A DNA stretch of 64,000 bases from Neobacillus ginsengisoli (GTDB lineage: Bacteria > Bacillota > Bacilli > Bacillales_B > DSM-18226), in assembly GCF_030813055.1 (NCBI RefSeq), contig NZ_JAUSTW010000013.1, positions 4,208 to 68,207 on the forward strand, read 5' to 3'. The notes under the pieces are model-generated. The model made no database searches and was not told where the DNA came from. It saw nothing but the letters and a program-made list of their open reading frames with translations. This document shows, one piece after another, positions 35,207 to 43,006 of the stretch. Both the position numbers and the translations under genes were made by a program. Position 1 is the first letter of the stretch. Every line of letters starts with the position of its first letter.

Positions 35207-35258
35207 GTTCAACTAAACTGCTACCTTTAGTTTAAGTACAAACCTTCACAACCTCTTC
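35207..35258 (+). repeat. CCCGTTA-family repeat, solo form (last before the gap)
   Basis: CTTGTTCAACTAAACTGC, TACCTTTAGTTTAAG, TACAAACCTTCACAACC. No further clear copy is seen until 63 kb. Confidence 0.7.
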
Positions 35259-35342
35259 TAAACTTCAAAATAGAAATCCCATTTTCTTGATCGAAGCCTT
35301 TGCTCAACGCGAGCAAAAGTTATTTTTTACGAGTTCTTTCTA

Positions 35343-35540
35343 TTATATATTGGTACTCTTCAGTTTTATTTCGTACTCCTTAACTAACTTATAAAAAAGT
35401 TGTCTTTTTAATCCCTATTTCCTCCATCGCCTTCATAGGTGTCATCTCTCCCAATTTCCATCGATTGTAGACTTGTTTAAATTCTTCTGTAATGGTTGAT
35501 TTCGGTCTTCCAAAAGCTACTCCATTTTTCAATGCGACAT
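35343..35540 (-). pseudogene. Serine recombinase (resolvase/invertase) C-terminal remnant
   Basis: The frame reads VALKNGVAFGRPKSTITEEF, then NRWKLGEMTPMKAMEEIGIK, KTTFYKLVKEYE and a stop. This is the linker (FGRPK) and C-terminal HTH of a resolvase-type serine recombinase. The catalytic N-terminal domain is absent. Confidence 0.7.
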
Positions 35541-35612
35541 CAATAAAGAAACAACCTAATCATTCAGGTTGTTTCCTAGATAAATAGCCAAACTATTAGA
35601 ATCTCCTATTCG

Positions 35613-35653
35613 TTCATCTTTACCAAAACAATAGGATTATTGGTAAAGATGAA
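35613..35653. repeat. Perfect 14-bp inverted repeat
   Basis: TTCATCTTTACCAA (35613-35626) and TTGGTAAAGATGAA (35640-35653) flank a 13-nt loop. It lies 120 bp ahead of the c-di-GMP-type aptamer. No T run. Confidence 0.7.
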
Positions 35654-35771
35654 TTTCTTTCTAAATGCCAACTATAAAGAGAAAATAATGTCGAAGTTTT
35701 TCGAATTTTCTTTGTTCTGTATACAGAACAACTATGGTAATATTTTCTTATGGGGCTTTAGTACTTTAAAA

Positions 35772-35852
35772 GATAAAGGCAAACCAATTGAAAGATTGGG
35801 ACGCAAAGCTACAGGTCTAATGTTCTAAACGACGATGGCTGAGCTACCTAAA
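35772..35852 (+). ncRNA. Cyclic-di-GMP-I (GEMM) type riboswitch
   Basis: The conserved GEMM blocks appear in order: AAAGGCAAACC, a stem CCAAT/ATTGG closed by a GAAA-type loop, GGGACGCAAAGCTACAGG, CTAA, and GATGGCTGAGCTACCT. The GAAA tetraloop and the CTAA...ATGG receptor are present. The start codon of the SinI-like gene is 25 bp after the aptamer, and AAAATA/TATTTT near the RBS may form the switching stem. On or off direction cannot be told. Confidence 0.85.
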
Positions 35853-35876
35853 ATAATTTATATTTTAGGAGGAAAC

Positions 35877-35999
35877 ATGGTACCTACTTTGATTGACGAA
35901 AAAGAATTAGATACAGAATGGGCAGAACTGATTTTGGAAGCATTAAAAACCGGCATATCTGTTGATGAAATAAGGGATTTCTTCAATCAATCCGCTTGA
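35877..35999 (+). CDS. SinI-family antirepressor
   Basis: A 40-residue ORF after AGGAGG. Reads ELDTEWAELILEALKTGISV then DEIRDFFNQSA, the amphipathic helix-turn-helix pattern (W-x-x-L-I-x-E-A...G-I-x-x-x-E-I-R-x-F) of SinI and SlrA, which bind SinR-type repressors and free biofilm genes. It stands alone, with no SinR gene next to it, and is directly downstream of the GEMM aptamer. A terminator follows immediately. Confidence 0.82.
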   Translation: MVPTLIDEKELDTEWAELILEALKTGISVDEIRDFFNQSA

Positions 36000-36020
36000 C
36001 CTTTATAGGTCTTTTTTTTT
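35998..36020 (+). terminator. Terminator of sinI-like gene
   Basis: GACC / GGTC around TTTATA, then TTTTTTTTT. It starts in the stop codon. Confidence 0.75.
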
Positions 36021-36139
36021 ATTGGAGTCTTCCATTTTTCATAACTACTTTTTTATTAAAATCAGCTATTTAACTTCCCTTGTTCTCCCTCAGTTTACAA
36101 ATAAGTCTTTCTCTTTTAAATACATTAGACAAACAAATC

Positions 36140-36190
36140 AAAAAGACGTAAAACATAGACATGAAGAATATCTATATTTTACGTCTTTGT
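36140..36190 (-). terminator. Terminator, member of a two-copy palindrome
   Basis: AAAGACGTAAAACATAGA / TCTATATTTTACGTCTTT. An almost identical 50-bp element ends the YvrJ-like gene at 41052. Confidence 0.8.
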
Positions 36191-36223
36191 TATAGGATGG
36201 AATAAATGTAAATCCCCTTAACT

Positions 36224-37204
36224 TTAAAAATATTGGGCTATGATACTTTTCATTTGTTGCGGATCAATCACGATTTGATCATTCTTTGCCTTTAGAATAT
36301 CATCGTATAAACTTTCTCCAACCCCTTGGAGTTGCAGGTAATTTAATTGTTTGTTAGGATCAAAGTTTTTCACTGTAAGACCAAGACTTAACATATCGGA
36401 CGTTGACATATTGGTACCAATCATATATTTTGAGACGGAATTGATAAGTGATGGCAGTTTTGGAATGTTACTAGGGCTTAAAGCTTTTTTGGCAATCCCT
36501 TTTAAAGCCTCCAATTGAAGCTGCTGTCGTCCATAATCGCCGTTTGCTAGGGAATGGCGCTCACGGGCAAGTGCTAACACCATTTTACCGTCAAAGGAAT
36601 GAGCACCGGCATTGATCACCTGATTGTTTATTTTTTCATCAGCTGGTACATTCATTGTGATACCGCCCATGGCGTCTACCATCGATTGAAGGCCCTCAAA
36701 ATTGGTTTCAACATAATAATTAATCGGCACTCCTGTTAATTCACTAATCGCTTGTACCGCCTGTTCTATCCCTTGCTTAGGCCCTTTGTTGGCCTGCAAG
36801 ATATACTGGACGCTCGTTAGTTTTGTATAGCCATAACCATCTAAATGAACACGAGTATCACGCGGAATGCTTACCGCATTAATGAGATTTTTCCCCAAAT
36901 CAACATGCACCAGCATCATAGTATCGGAATGCCCAATCGTTTCACCTGGTCTTTCATCTGATCCCATGATTAAAATGTTGAATCCAGGAGCATTCGCATT
37001 GGTTTGCTGTTGTGTTTGTTTTTGCTCTTCTGGCTGTTCTGGCTTTCCTGGCGTCACTGCCTTCCCCGTAGCAACAACAGGAATGGTTTTAAAATGATTC
37101 TGTGGCTGCAGCTGATGGTATTCAAATCCAATGGCTGCGACTGCAACAATGATAATCCCTAAAAAGCAGTAGCCAATAACTTTCCATTTTCCCTTCTTTT
37201 TCAT
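36224..37204 (-). CDS. LytR-CpsA-Psr (LCP) family wall-polymer ligase
   Basis: A 326-residue membrane-anchored protein. One N-terminal helix (about 9-25) with a basic start (MKKKGKWK), a Pro/Gln-rich linker (about 45-70), then the LCP domain: NILIMGSDERPGETIGHSDT, VSIPRDTRVHL, YVETNFEGLQSMVDAMGG and LALARERHSL, with the Asp and Arg residues that bind the polyprenyl pyrophosphate. LCP proteins attach teichoic acids or capsule to peptidoglycan. RBS GGAGGG. Divergent from the 37746 peptide and the second LCP gene. Confidence 0.92.
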   Translation of the reverse strand: MKKKGKWKVIGYCFLGIIIVAVAAIGFEYHQLQPQNHFKTIPVVATGKAVTPGKPEQPEEQKQTQQQTNANAPGFNILIMGSDERPGETIGHSDTMMLVHVDLGKNLINAVSIPRDTRVHLDGYGYTKLTSVQYILQANKGPKQGIEQAVQAISELTGVPINYYVETNFEGLQSMVDAMGGITMNVPADEKINNQVINAGAHSFDGKMVLALARERHSLANGDYGRQQLQLEALKGIAKKALSPSNIPKLPSLINSVSKYMIGTNMSTSDMLSLGLTVKNFDPNKQLNYLQLQGVGESLYDDILKAKNDQIVIDPQQMKSIIAQYF

Positions 37205-37671
37205 AATCCCTCCGCTTGGTTTAGTATTTTTCTGGTAATTTTATAATATTCATAATATTTTACCACCATTTGGAATGACTGTCAGCAACAATTCATCGTT
37301 CCGTTTCCTGTCGTCACACATACACGGACGCTGAAGCCCCTTCCCCTATTCCTAGCCAAAAAATCGAATGGAGCTTTTTAGCAGGCTTTCAATCGTTCGG
37401 CAATCCTGTTTCTACACTAAGGATCACTACCTGGTAAAGTATTGATTCGATTAAATTCTGTTCTCCTCTTTTGAGTTCATTTTGTATGGTGCAATCTGTG
37501 TAAGTGGGATTTTTGGTATTTTTGAATGTAATATAAGGAAATTCACAGGGACTCATACCAATGGCATACTCTTTTTTAGAAAAAAGTCGGCAAATTCGGT
37601 TAAAATAATACAAAAGTAACAGATTTTTGATGATTTCTTACAAATTCCCATTTATAATATAAAGTGCCAAC
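37205..37671. other. Intergenic region between LCP gene and GEMM-like leader
   Basis: One minus-strand frame (37389-37613, 74 codons) is open but has no RBS and no family likeness. I do not call it a gene. Confidence 0.35.
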
Positions 37672-37742
37672 AAACGGCAAAGTCACTGAAAAGTGATGAC
37701 GCAAAGCCTGCCAGCCACCATCAGGGAGAAAAGGGGAAGTAA
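37672..37742 (+). ncRNA. GEMM-like structured leader (variant or degenerate)
   Basis: CGGCAAAG, hairpin TCACT-GAAA-AGTGA, then TGACGCAAAGCC reproduce the first half of a c-di-GMP-I aptamer. The usual third stem is not seen: TGCCAGCCACC comes at once, and its TGCC could pair with GGCA. It precedes a small membrane-protein gene by a few bases. Could be a variant class or a decayed riboswitch. Confidence 0.5.
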
Positions 37743-37745
37743 TTG

Positions 37746-37880
37746 ATGTCCAACTATTGGCTTACACCAGAAGAAGTAATTAGAAAGAAAAAGAGAAACA
37801 AGATTCTATTTTATATTACAGTTTTGACAGGGACCGTCATACTTAGTGCTTTATTCACATTTCTAGCACATAATTTATAA
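37746..37880 (+). CDS. Small membrane protein under a GEMM-like leader
   Basis: A 44-residue ORF with AAAGGGGAAG upstream: MSNYWLTPEEVIRKKKRNKI then one helix LFYITVLTGTVILSALFTF. The cytoplasmic basic patch and single helix predict a type II membrane peptide. Not recognised. Set between two LCP genes. Confidence 0.6.
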   Translation: MSNYWLTPEEVIRKKKRNKILFYITVLTGTVILSALFTFLAHNL

Positions 37881-38111
37881 ACTAATGAGATCCTAATTTT
37901 TTGTTGGGATCCTTATTAGATTTCTCCTGAAAAAAACTAGAATTAAAGAGTTACTATTTTCTACAGGTAAAATTAAACGAAATTACTTTTAGATTCAATC
38001 ATTTATTAAACCCGTCTATTATCCAAATATTTTCATATCCATTTTCCTACTTTTTTGATATTCTATGTATTAGATGTAAATATTTTGTAAATTTACCGGA
38101 GGATTTATCAA

Positions 38112-39035
38112 ATGAAGTCGCAAAAAAAGAAAAATCGAAAATGGTTAAAAGGAACAGGAATCGTTCTACTTGTATTATTGATTGTGGGTGGAGTTTATAC
38201 TTATTCAGTATTCAAGTCCTTTAAAAATGCTGTAGAAACGATGAACCAGCCAATTGATCGTAAGCAATCAGAGAAACGGGTAAAACCTGTTGCTTTGCCA
38301 AAAAAAGATCCATTTTCTGTATTAATGTTAGGTGTGGATGAACGACCTGGGGACCAAGGCCGGTCTGATACGATTATTGTATTAACTGTCAACCCAAACA
38401 ACAAATCAGTAAAAATGCTTAGTATCCCACGTGATACGCGCACAGAGATCATAGGAAAAGGAACGGTTGATAAGATCAACCATGCCTATGCATTTGGTGG
38501 GGTTCCGATGTCAATGAATACGGTGGAGAACTTCCTTGATATTCCGATAGATTACTATATACAGGTTAACATGGATGGATTTAAAGATTTGGTGAACGCT
38601 GTTGGTGGTGTTACCGTTCAAAATAACTTAGACTTCACACAAGATGGTGTTCATTTTCCAGTAGGTACAGTAAATCTAAACGGTGAAAAAGCATTAAGTT
38701 TTTCCAGAATGAGACACGAAGACCCTAGAGGTGACTTTGGACGTGAAGCAAGACAACGTGAAATTCTTCAAGCAGTGATCAAAGAAGGAACAAGCCTTTC
38801 ATCATTAACGAATTATTCCACCATTTTCTCTGCTCTTGGGAAAAATATAAAAACAAATCTTACATTCGATCAAATAATGGACATTCAAAAAAATTATCGG
38901 GATGCAGGCAATAACATACAGCAAGTGGAAATAGCAGAAAAAGGAACAATGATAGACAAGATTTATTACGGACTTGTATCAGCAGAAGAAAAACAAAGAG
39001 TTCAAAATGAATTGAAGACACAGTTAAATCTATAA
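38112..39035 (+). CDS. LCP-family wall-polymer ligase, LytR/TagU type
   Basis: A 307-residue protein, close to B. subtilis LytR/TagU in length. Basic N-terminus (KSQKKKNRKWLK), one helix (about 15-33), LCP domain with SVLMLGVDERPGDQGRSDTI, LSIPRDTRTEI, DKINHAYAFGG, YIQVNMDGFKDLVNAVGG and SFSRMRHEDPRGDFGREARQ. It joins anionic wall polymer to peptidoglycan. RBS GGAGG. It is shorter and less Pro/Gln-rich than the LCP protein at 36224, so the two are distinct paralogues. Confidence 0.93.
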   Translation: MKSQKKKNRKWLKGTGIVLLVLLIVGGVYTYSVFKSFKNAVETMNQPIDRKQSEKRVKPVALPKKDPFSVLMLGVDERPGDQGRSDTIIVLTVNPNNKSVKMLSIPRDTRTEIIGKGTVDKINHAYAFGGVPMSMNTVENFLDIPIDYYIQVNMDGFKDLVNAVGGVTVQNNLDFTQDGVHFPVGTVNLNGEKALSFSRMRHEDPRGDFGREARQREILQAVIKEGTSLSSLTNYSTIFSALGKNIKTNLTFDQIMDIQKNYRDAGNNIQQVEIAEKGTMIDKIYYGLVSAEEKQRVQNELKTQLNL

Positions 39036-39045
39036 AATAAAGCGA

Positions 39046-39076
39046 GCTGATTGGAGAGATTCCAGTCAGTTTTTTC
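39046..39076 (+). terminator. Terminator of LCP gene
   Basis: CTGATTGG / CCAGTCAG and TTTTTT. Confidence 0.8.
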
Positions 39077-39198
39077 TTTGTTTGAGTATTTTACATATTT
39101 CGAGCAACTCAGCTAAATAAGGAGCATTCTTTGCTCCTGTTACCCCAAAATATTCCTTCATGAATGCTGCTCTGCTGTCTATGACATAAACCCTGTTA

Positions 39199-39399
39199 CT
39201 ACCCCACATACGTAGATTCGTTTCCCGCTACATATCCAGGTTCGGTTTTGTTGCCACCGTTTCCAAATAATATTACTAGCATTGAGACCGTCACGAAAAC
39301 TACTAAAAACTTACCTATTTTCCTTATTCCACTAAACCAGTTTGTGAATTTTGCCATTTTAGATTCTTTCTTCTTGTCATTGATGTTGAACTTGTTCAT
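39199..39399 (-). CDS. Small membrane protein
   Basis: Start at ATG 39399 (GGAGGG), 66 residues: NKFNINDKKKESKMAKFTNW, a helix FLVVFVTVSMLVILFG, then a short outside tail ending ESTYVG. Not recognised. An internal start MAKFTNW is possible. Confidence 0.5.
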   Translation of the reverse strand: MNKFNINDKKKESKMAKFTNWFSGIRKIGKFLVVFVTVSMLVILFGNGGNKTEPGYVAGNESTYVG

Positions 39400-39627
39400 G
39401 CCCGAACCCTCCGTTTTGTAGTTATATACCCGCCTTCGGCAATTCACCTTGACTGTAATACACATTTCATTTCAACTTATCATCATTCAAGCCATTCATT
39501 ATCTAAAATAATCCGCGGTATGATAAGTTTTACGAAAGCACCCCCGTTATAAAGAAAAAGAAGTACCTTACCTATCTTTCGGGGGTACTTCCTTTCCTAC
39601 CTGTGCATCTATATGATCTGCCTCTAA

Positions 39628-40287
39628 CTAGATTACTTTTTCCTGCTCATATTTCAATTTTTCCATTTCCTTTTCTACTTCTTCATCGTTCACAAAATCA
39701 AGGCGCTCAAGTATTGGAGTTGAAAACTGGTTACCCGCTTGCACTTGGGCTTCCATCAATAAAATTCGTTCCTCTGCTCGGGCAATCCCGCGACCAATAT
39801 TGTCCGTTTGAAAACTAAATGATGCTTTTTGAATCTGGTTAATAGACTGGGCAACATTTACCCGTGAAGCTAAAAGGAGTTTCTTATGCTGCATTTCGTT
39901 ATACGTTTCCTTCAGCTGATTCAATTTTTCAATAAGATTCCGGGTTTGTTCCTTAATTGCTTCCAGCTGTTCCTTATAAAGGCTTAGCTGCTCTTGATGG
40001 ACAAGTTTTTCTTGAACCGCCAATTTCGCCATCTCATCCTCGCCCCGTTCAATGGCCAGTTTTGCCTGACGAACTCTTTTTGCTAAAAGTCCTTCTGTTT
40101 CCAGAATGAGCGCAGCTTGTTTTTTCTCCACAAAAATCTGGCTGGCTAACGCTTTCTGGCCTTTTGCAATCTCCTGCTCCATTTCTCTCGAATACTCATT
40201 CAACATCGCAATCGGATTCTCCATACCATCCAGCATTCTATTAATTTCAGCCATCGTCATTGTTTTCATTCTTTTAAAAATACCCAT
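39628..40287 (-). CDS. PspA/IM30 family membrane-stress protein
   Basis: Start at ATG 40287 because AGGAG then lies 10 nt upstream; 219 residues. Begins GIFKRMKTMTMAEINRMLDG with ENPIAMLNEYSREMEQEI, the amphipathic helix and first coiled coil of PspA. Long coiled coils continue to residue 180, with the family IARAEERILLMEAQ segment. PspA assembles on damaged membranes. The upstream gene for a small membrane protein ends one base before, so they are co-translated; that protein may be its membrane partner. Confidence 0.9.
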   Translation of the reverse strand: MGIFKRMKTMTMAEINRMLDGMENPIAMLNEYSREMEQEIAKGQKALASQIFVEKKQAALILETEGLLAKRVRQAKLAIERGEDEMAKLAVQEKLVHQEQLSLYKEQLEAIKEQTRNLIEKLNQLKETYNEMQHKKLLLASRVNVAQSINQIQKASFSFQTDNIGRGIARAEERILLMEAQVQAGNQFSTPILERLDFVNDEEVEKEMEKLKYEQEKVI

Positions 40288-40288
40288 T

Positions 40289-40690
40289 TTACTCATTCTC
40301 CTTTTTATATGTTAACTCTTTTTCCCACTGATCTAAAATACGTGCATTTTGGTTAATAACAGGTGTATGTGAACTTATTAAAGGTGTTTCAATAAATTGT
40401 TGCATGGAGGAAGCCTTTGCCTTCCTTCTAAGCCATCTCACTAATAGAACTACAGCAGTTAGGAATAATAGAAGCCCGATCCAATGGAATTCTCCTCCAT
40501 GATGCAGGTCTCCCATAAAATGGTGGGATCCGAAACCACCTTGATTTCCCCATCCTTCCGAGCTAAATCCATTACTTCCGTCTTCAAAGCGCCGATGGCC
40601 TCCTAATAGATGTTGAAAAAATTTAATTCCAACCATGATAGAAGCGATCATCGCACCCCAGAAAATACCTAACTTTACTTTAGTATTCAT
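40289..40690 (-). CDS. Membrane protein in operon with PspA
   Basis: A 133-residue protein. Helices at about 8-25 and 70-87 enclose a Gly/His-rich loop (GGHRRFEDGSNGFSSEG, GSHHFMGDLHHGGEFHW). The C-terminus is cytoplasmic and charged (ILDQWEKELTYKKENE). Unknown family. RBS GAAAGGAG. Close coupling to pspA suggests a role in sensing membrane or metal stress; inference only. Confidence 0.7.
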   Translation of the reverse strand: MNTKVKLGIFWGAMIASIMVGIKFFQHLLGGHRRFEDGSNGFSSEGWGNQGGFGSHHFMGDLHHGGEFHWIGLLLFLTAVVLLVRWLRRKAKASSMQQFIETPLISSHTPVINQNARILDQWEKELTYKKENE

Positions 40691-40822
40691 CTCTATCTTT
40701 TCTCCTTTCAGTCCTTGATGATGTGAAGTTTAATAGAGAATGGTGAAAACTTGGTGAAATCTATTTCTATTAAAAAAATTTTTGAAATAAAATTCTTATT
40801 AAAAAAAACGAAAAAGTCTCTT

Positions 40823-41030
40823 TGGGACTTTGTCGCCTTTTTTTATCATTTGCAGCTTCCAAAATGTCATTTTTCGACCTATTCCCTAGGAAATGCTTCT
40901 TAAACAAACGTTTGATTAAACATCCCGCCAGACCTTTATTCTAAAGGGTTTTGTCGTCTAAAGTGCTGAAAATAATGTCAATTAGTGTTTCATTTTGTTA
41001 GGATGAGATTGTTTCTGGTACTGATTCCAA
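40823..41030. repeat. Non-coding block duplicated near 52.35 kb, copy 1
   Basis: Shared landmarks: TGTCATTTTTCGACCTATT, AAACAAACGTTTGATTAAA, TTTATTCTAAAGGGTTTTG and AATGTCAATTAGTG. The core TCAAACGTTTGA is palindromic in other copies. Both copies stand next to DUF1659/DUF2922 genes. Confidence 0.7.
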
Positions 41031-41051
41031 AAAATGATCAAAGAAATCATA

Positions 41052-41099
41052 AAAGACGTAAAACATAGACATGAAAGAATATCTCTGTTTTACGTCTTT
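41052..41099 (-). terminator. Terminator, second copy of a 50-bp palindrome
   Basis: AAAGACGTAAAACATAGA and TCTCTGTTTTACGTCTTT, nearly the same as 36140-36190. Confidence 0.8.
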
Positions 41100-41125
41100 G
41101 TTATTGAAATGGAACTAGACAATAG

Positions 41126-41269
41126 TCAATTCCTTTCCTTCATTCGTTCGGGCAGATTCTGAATGGATTGGACCACCATATCAAGCTTTGTTTCAATCCG
41201 ATAAAGCAAGTATAAGGACACAACAATTGGGAATCCTACCTGACTGATGATAGGTATGAGCTCATCCAC
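41126..41269 (-). CDS. YvrJ-family small membrane protein
   Basis: A 47-residue ORF from GTG 41269 (AAAGGAG upstream): VDELIPIISQVGFPIVVSLY then LLYRIETKLDMVVQSIQ. The V-G-F-P-I-x-V-S-x-Y-L-L-x-R-x-E pattern is that of YvrJ-type peptides, which usually accompany DUF1659 and DUF2922 genes as here. Function unknown. Confidence 0.75.
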   Translation of the reverse strand: MDELIPIISQVGFPIVVSLYLLYRIETKLDMVVQSIQNLPERMKERN

Positions 41270-41309
41270 GATTTTATCTCCTTTCTTTTAATTATGATGA
41301 CATGTAAAA

Positions 41310-41343
41310 AGAAAGACCGGCTTCAAAGTAATCCGGCCTTTCG
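41310..41343 (-). terminator. Terminator of DUF1659-DUF2922 operon, copy 1
   Basis: AAGACCGGCTT and (AA)TCCGGCCTTTC pair around a short loop. Confidence 0.75.
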
Positions 41344-41351
41344 TCTATTCA

Positions 41352-41570
41352 TTAAGCAAGTTCATAATCAGTTATATTACGCTCTACGATTCTAGCACCT
41401 TGAGCGGAAACTAAATTGCCGCCTGCTGTATTAATAATGTCTGAAGCAATAATGTCTGCCATCGATTGCTTGACAACCGCTTCATTCACTGGTTCTTTTG
41501 GATTATCAACGGTCAATCGAGCTGTCTTCCCGAACTCGGTCACAAATTGTAATTCCAATGTTTTAGCCAT
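41352..41570 (-). CDS. DUF2922 protein, copy 1
   Basis: Start ATG 41570 (GGAGG 8 nt upstream), 72 residues: AKTLELQFVTEFGKTARLTV, PVNEAVVKQSMADIIAS, VSAQGARIVERNITDYEL. DUF2922 is a small beta-alpha protein found next to DUF1659. A 97%-like copy is at 52829. Role unknown. Confidence 0.85.
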   Translation of the reverse strand: MAKTLELQFVTEFGKTARLTVDNPKEPVNEAVVKQSMADIIASDIINTAGGNLVSAQGARIVERNITDYELA

Positions 41571-41606
41571 CCCTTTCACCTCCTACCGTAATCGAATCTC
41601 CAGCCA

Positions 41607-41825
41607 TTAGGCTAGAATCTCGGTGTTATCCGCTCTTTCAACGCTGCTCAGCTGATCCTTGCACAAAACAGATAATGCTTGTGCCACTTGATAGAGCTGA
41701 TTTGCTGTTGCTTCTTTCTTGATGTTGTTCAATGTCTTTGCTTTTAAAATGGGAGCTCCCTTCTCATCCATTCCAACTTCAAAGACCAATCGCAGCTTTG
41801 TTTCTGCTAACATTGCCTGTGCCAT
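41607..41825 (-). CDS. DUF1659 protein, copy 1
   Basis: 72 residues, RBS GGAGGTGG: AQAMLAETKLRLVFEVGMDE, KGAPILKAKTLNNIKKEAT and YQVAQALSVLCKDQL. First gene of the DUF1659-DUF2922 pair. The other copy (53084) differs at only a few residues. Confidence 0.85.
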   Translation of the reverse strand: MAQAMLAETKLRLVFEVGMDEKGAPILKAKTLNNIKKEATANQLYQVAQALSVLCKDQLSSVERADNTEILA

Positions 41826-42157
41826 TGTCTACCACCTCCTCTCACCTTCTATATATAAAAAAAGGGAGAAAAAGGACATGGTAGAGGGGCTGTTTTCTAT
41901 TGCTCATGTGGAATGTTATGAAACATAAGGTCGTCTTTTGTCTCTTTAATTGGAGCAAATTGCGAAACATGGAGGACTTCATTCGTCCACTTTTTATATT
42001 CCTGAACAAAAAATGGAAGTAGGTATAAACAGCTACTCGTTCATTTCCATTTACCAAACTCCTAGTTACAAAAAGCAAAAAACCCTTTTGCTTTGGACAA
42101 AGGGTTTTCCTGTTTTCTTGTTAATACCCACACACAAGACTGGAAAATGTCAACGGT

Positions 42158-42934
42158 TCACCCTTGGACAAACTTCGAGGCGTACCAGGCACGAATTTCA
42201 ATACCCTCTGTTTCGAGGCCGGAACGAATTTTGCGAGCAAATTCAAGGGCGTGTTGACCGTCACCGTGAATGCAAATCGTATCTGCTTGAACGGATGTAT
42301 CATCCCCTTGCACAGTTCGGACGCGTCCTTCTTTTACCATTCTTATGACCTGATTAACAGACTGCTCGTCATTGGTTATTAAGGCATTTGCTTGTTTTCT
42401 CGGCGTTAACGTCCCATCCAGTTGGTACGTCCTATCTGCAAATACTTCATGGGCGATTTGCAGCCCGAGTTTTTCTCCAGCCTTGATGAGATTACTTCCT
42501 GCTAGGCCAAACAAGATTAACCCTGGGTCTGCCTTGTAAACGGCTTCGGCAATTGCCATCGCTAGCTCCGAATTTTTCGCTGCCATATTGTACAACGCCC
42601 CATGCGGTTTGACATGCTGCAAGCTTCCCCCTTCCGCACGGATGAAAGCATGGAGAGCCCCGATTTGGTAGAGAACGATATCATAAGCTTCCTGTGCAGA
42701 AACATCCATGTTTCTACGACCGAATCCAATTAAATCCGGCAGTCCGGGATGTGCACCAATCGCAACGCCTTTTTCCAATGCCAGCTTAACCGTCTCTCTC
42801 ATCGTTGTAGGGTCTCCTGCATGAAAGCCGCAAGCAATGTTAGCTGAGCTTACGTAATTTAAAATTTCTTTGTCATTTCCTTTTTGATACGCACCAAAAC
42901 TTTCACCCATATCACAATTTAAATCTACAAACAT
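42158..42934 (-). CDS. pxpA: 5-oxoprolinase subunit A
   Basis: Start at ATG 42934 (AAGGAAGGGGG), 258 residues. LamB/YcsF family: [66 protein letters not shown] and [15 protein letters not shown]. With PxpB and PxpC it hydrolyses 5-oxoproline to glutamate using ATP. It is the last gene of the operon, 36 bp after pxpC on the transcript. Confidence 0.95.
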   Translation of the reverse strand: MFVDLNCDMGESFGAYQKGNDKEILNYVSSANIACGFHAGDPTTMRETVKLALEKGVAIGAHPGLPDLIGFGRRNMDVSAQEAYDIVLYQIGALHAFIRAEGGSLQHVKPHGALYNMAAKNSELAMAIAEAVYKADPGLILFGLAGSNLIKAGEKLGLQIAHEVFADRTYQLDGTLTPRKQANALITNDEQSVNQVIRMVKEGRVRTVQGDDTSVQADTICIHGDGQHALEFARKIRSGLETEGIEIRAWYASKFVQG

Positions 42935-43006
42935 ATTACTGCCCCCTTCCTTGATACTATAAAAAAACAAAGTTTGTATTCACCGAACCATGTATAAAAA
43001 TAAAAC

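Noticed and set aside
1..35500. Superintegron (attC sites with gene cassettes)
   Set aside because: Same-direction structured repeats between single genes look similar, but the boxes do not fit GTTRRRY/RYYYAAC and no IntI gene is in the window.
37389..37613. 74-codon ORF on the minus strand
   Set aside because: No RBS, no recognisable domain, and unusual composition beside clearly regulatory DNA.
39535..39560. A CCCGTTA repeat in the middle region
   Set aside because: GCACCCCCGTTATAAAG resembles a right box, but neither the hairpin partner nor the TTCACAATC end follows; probably chance.
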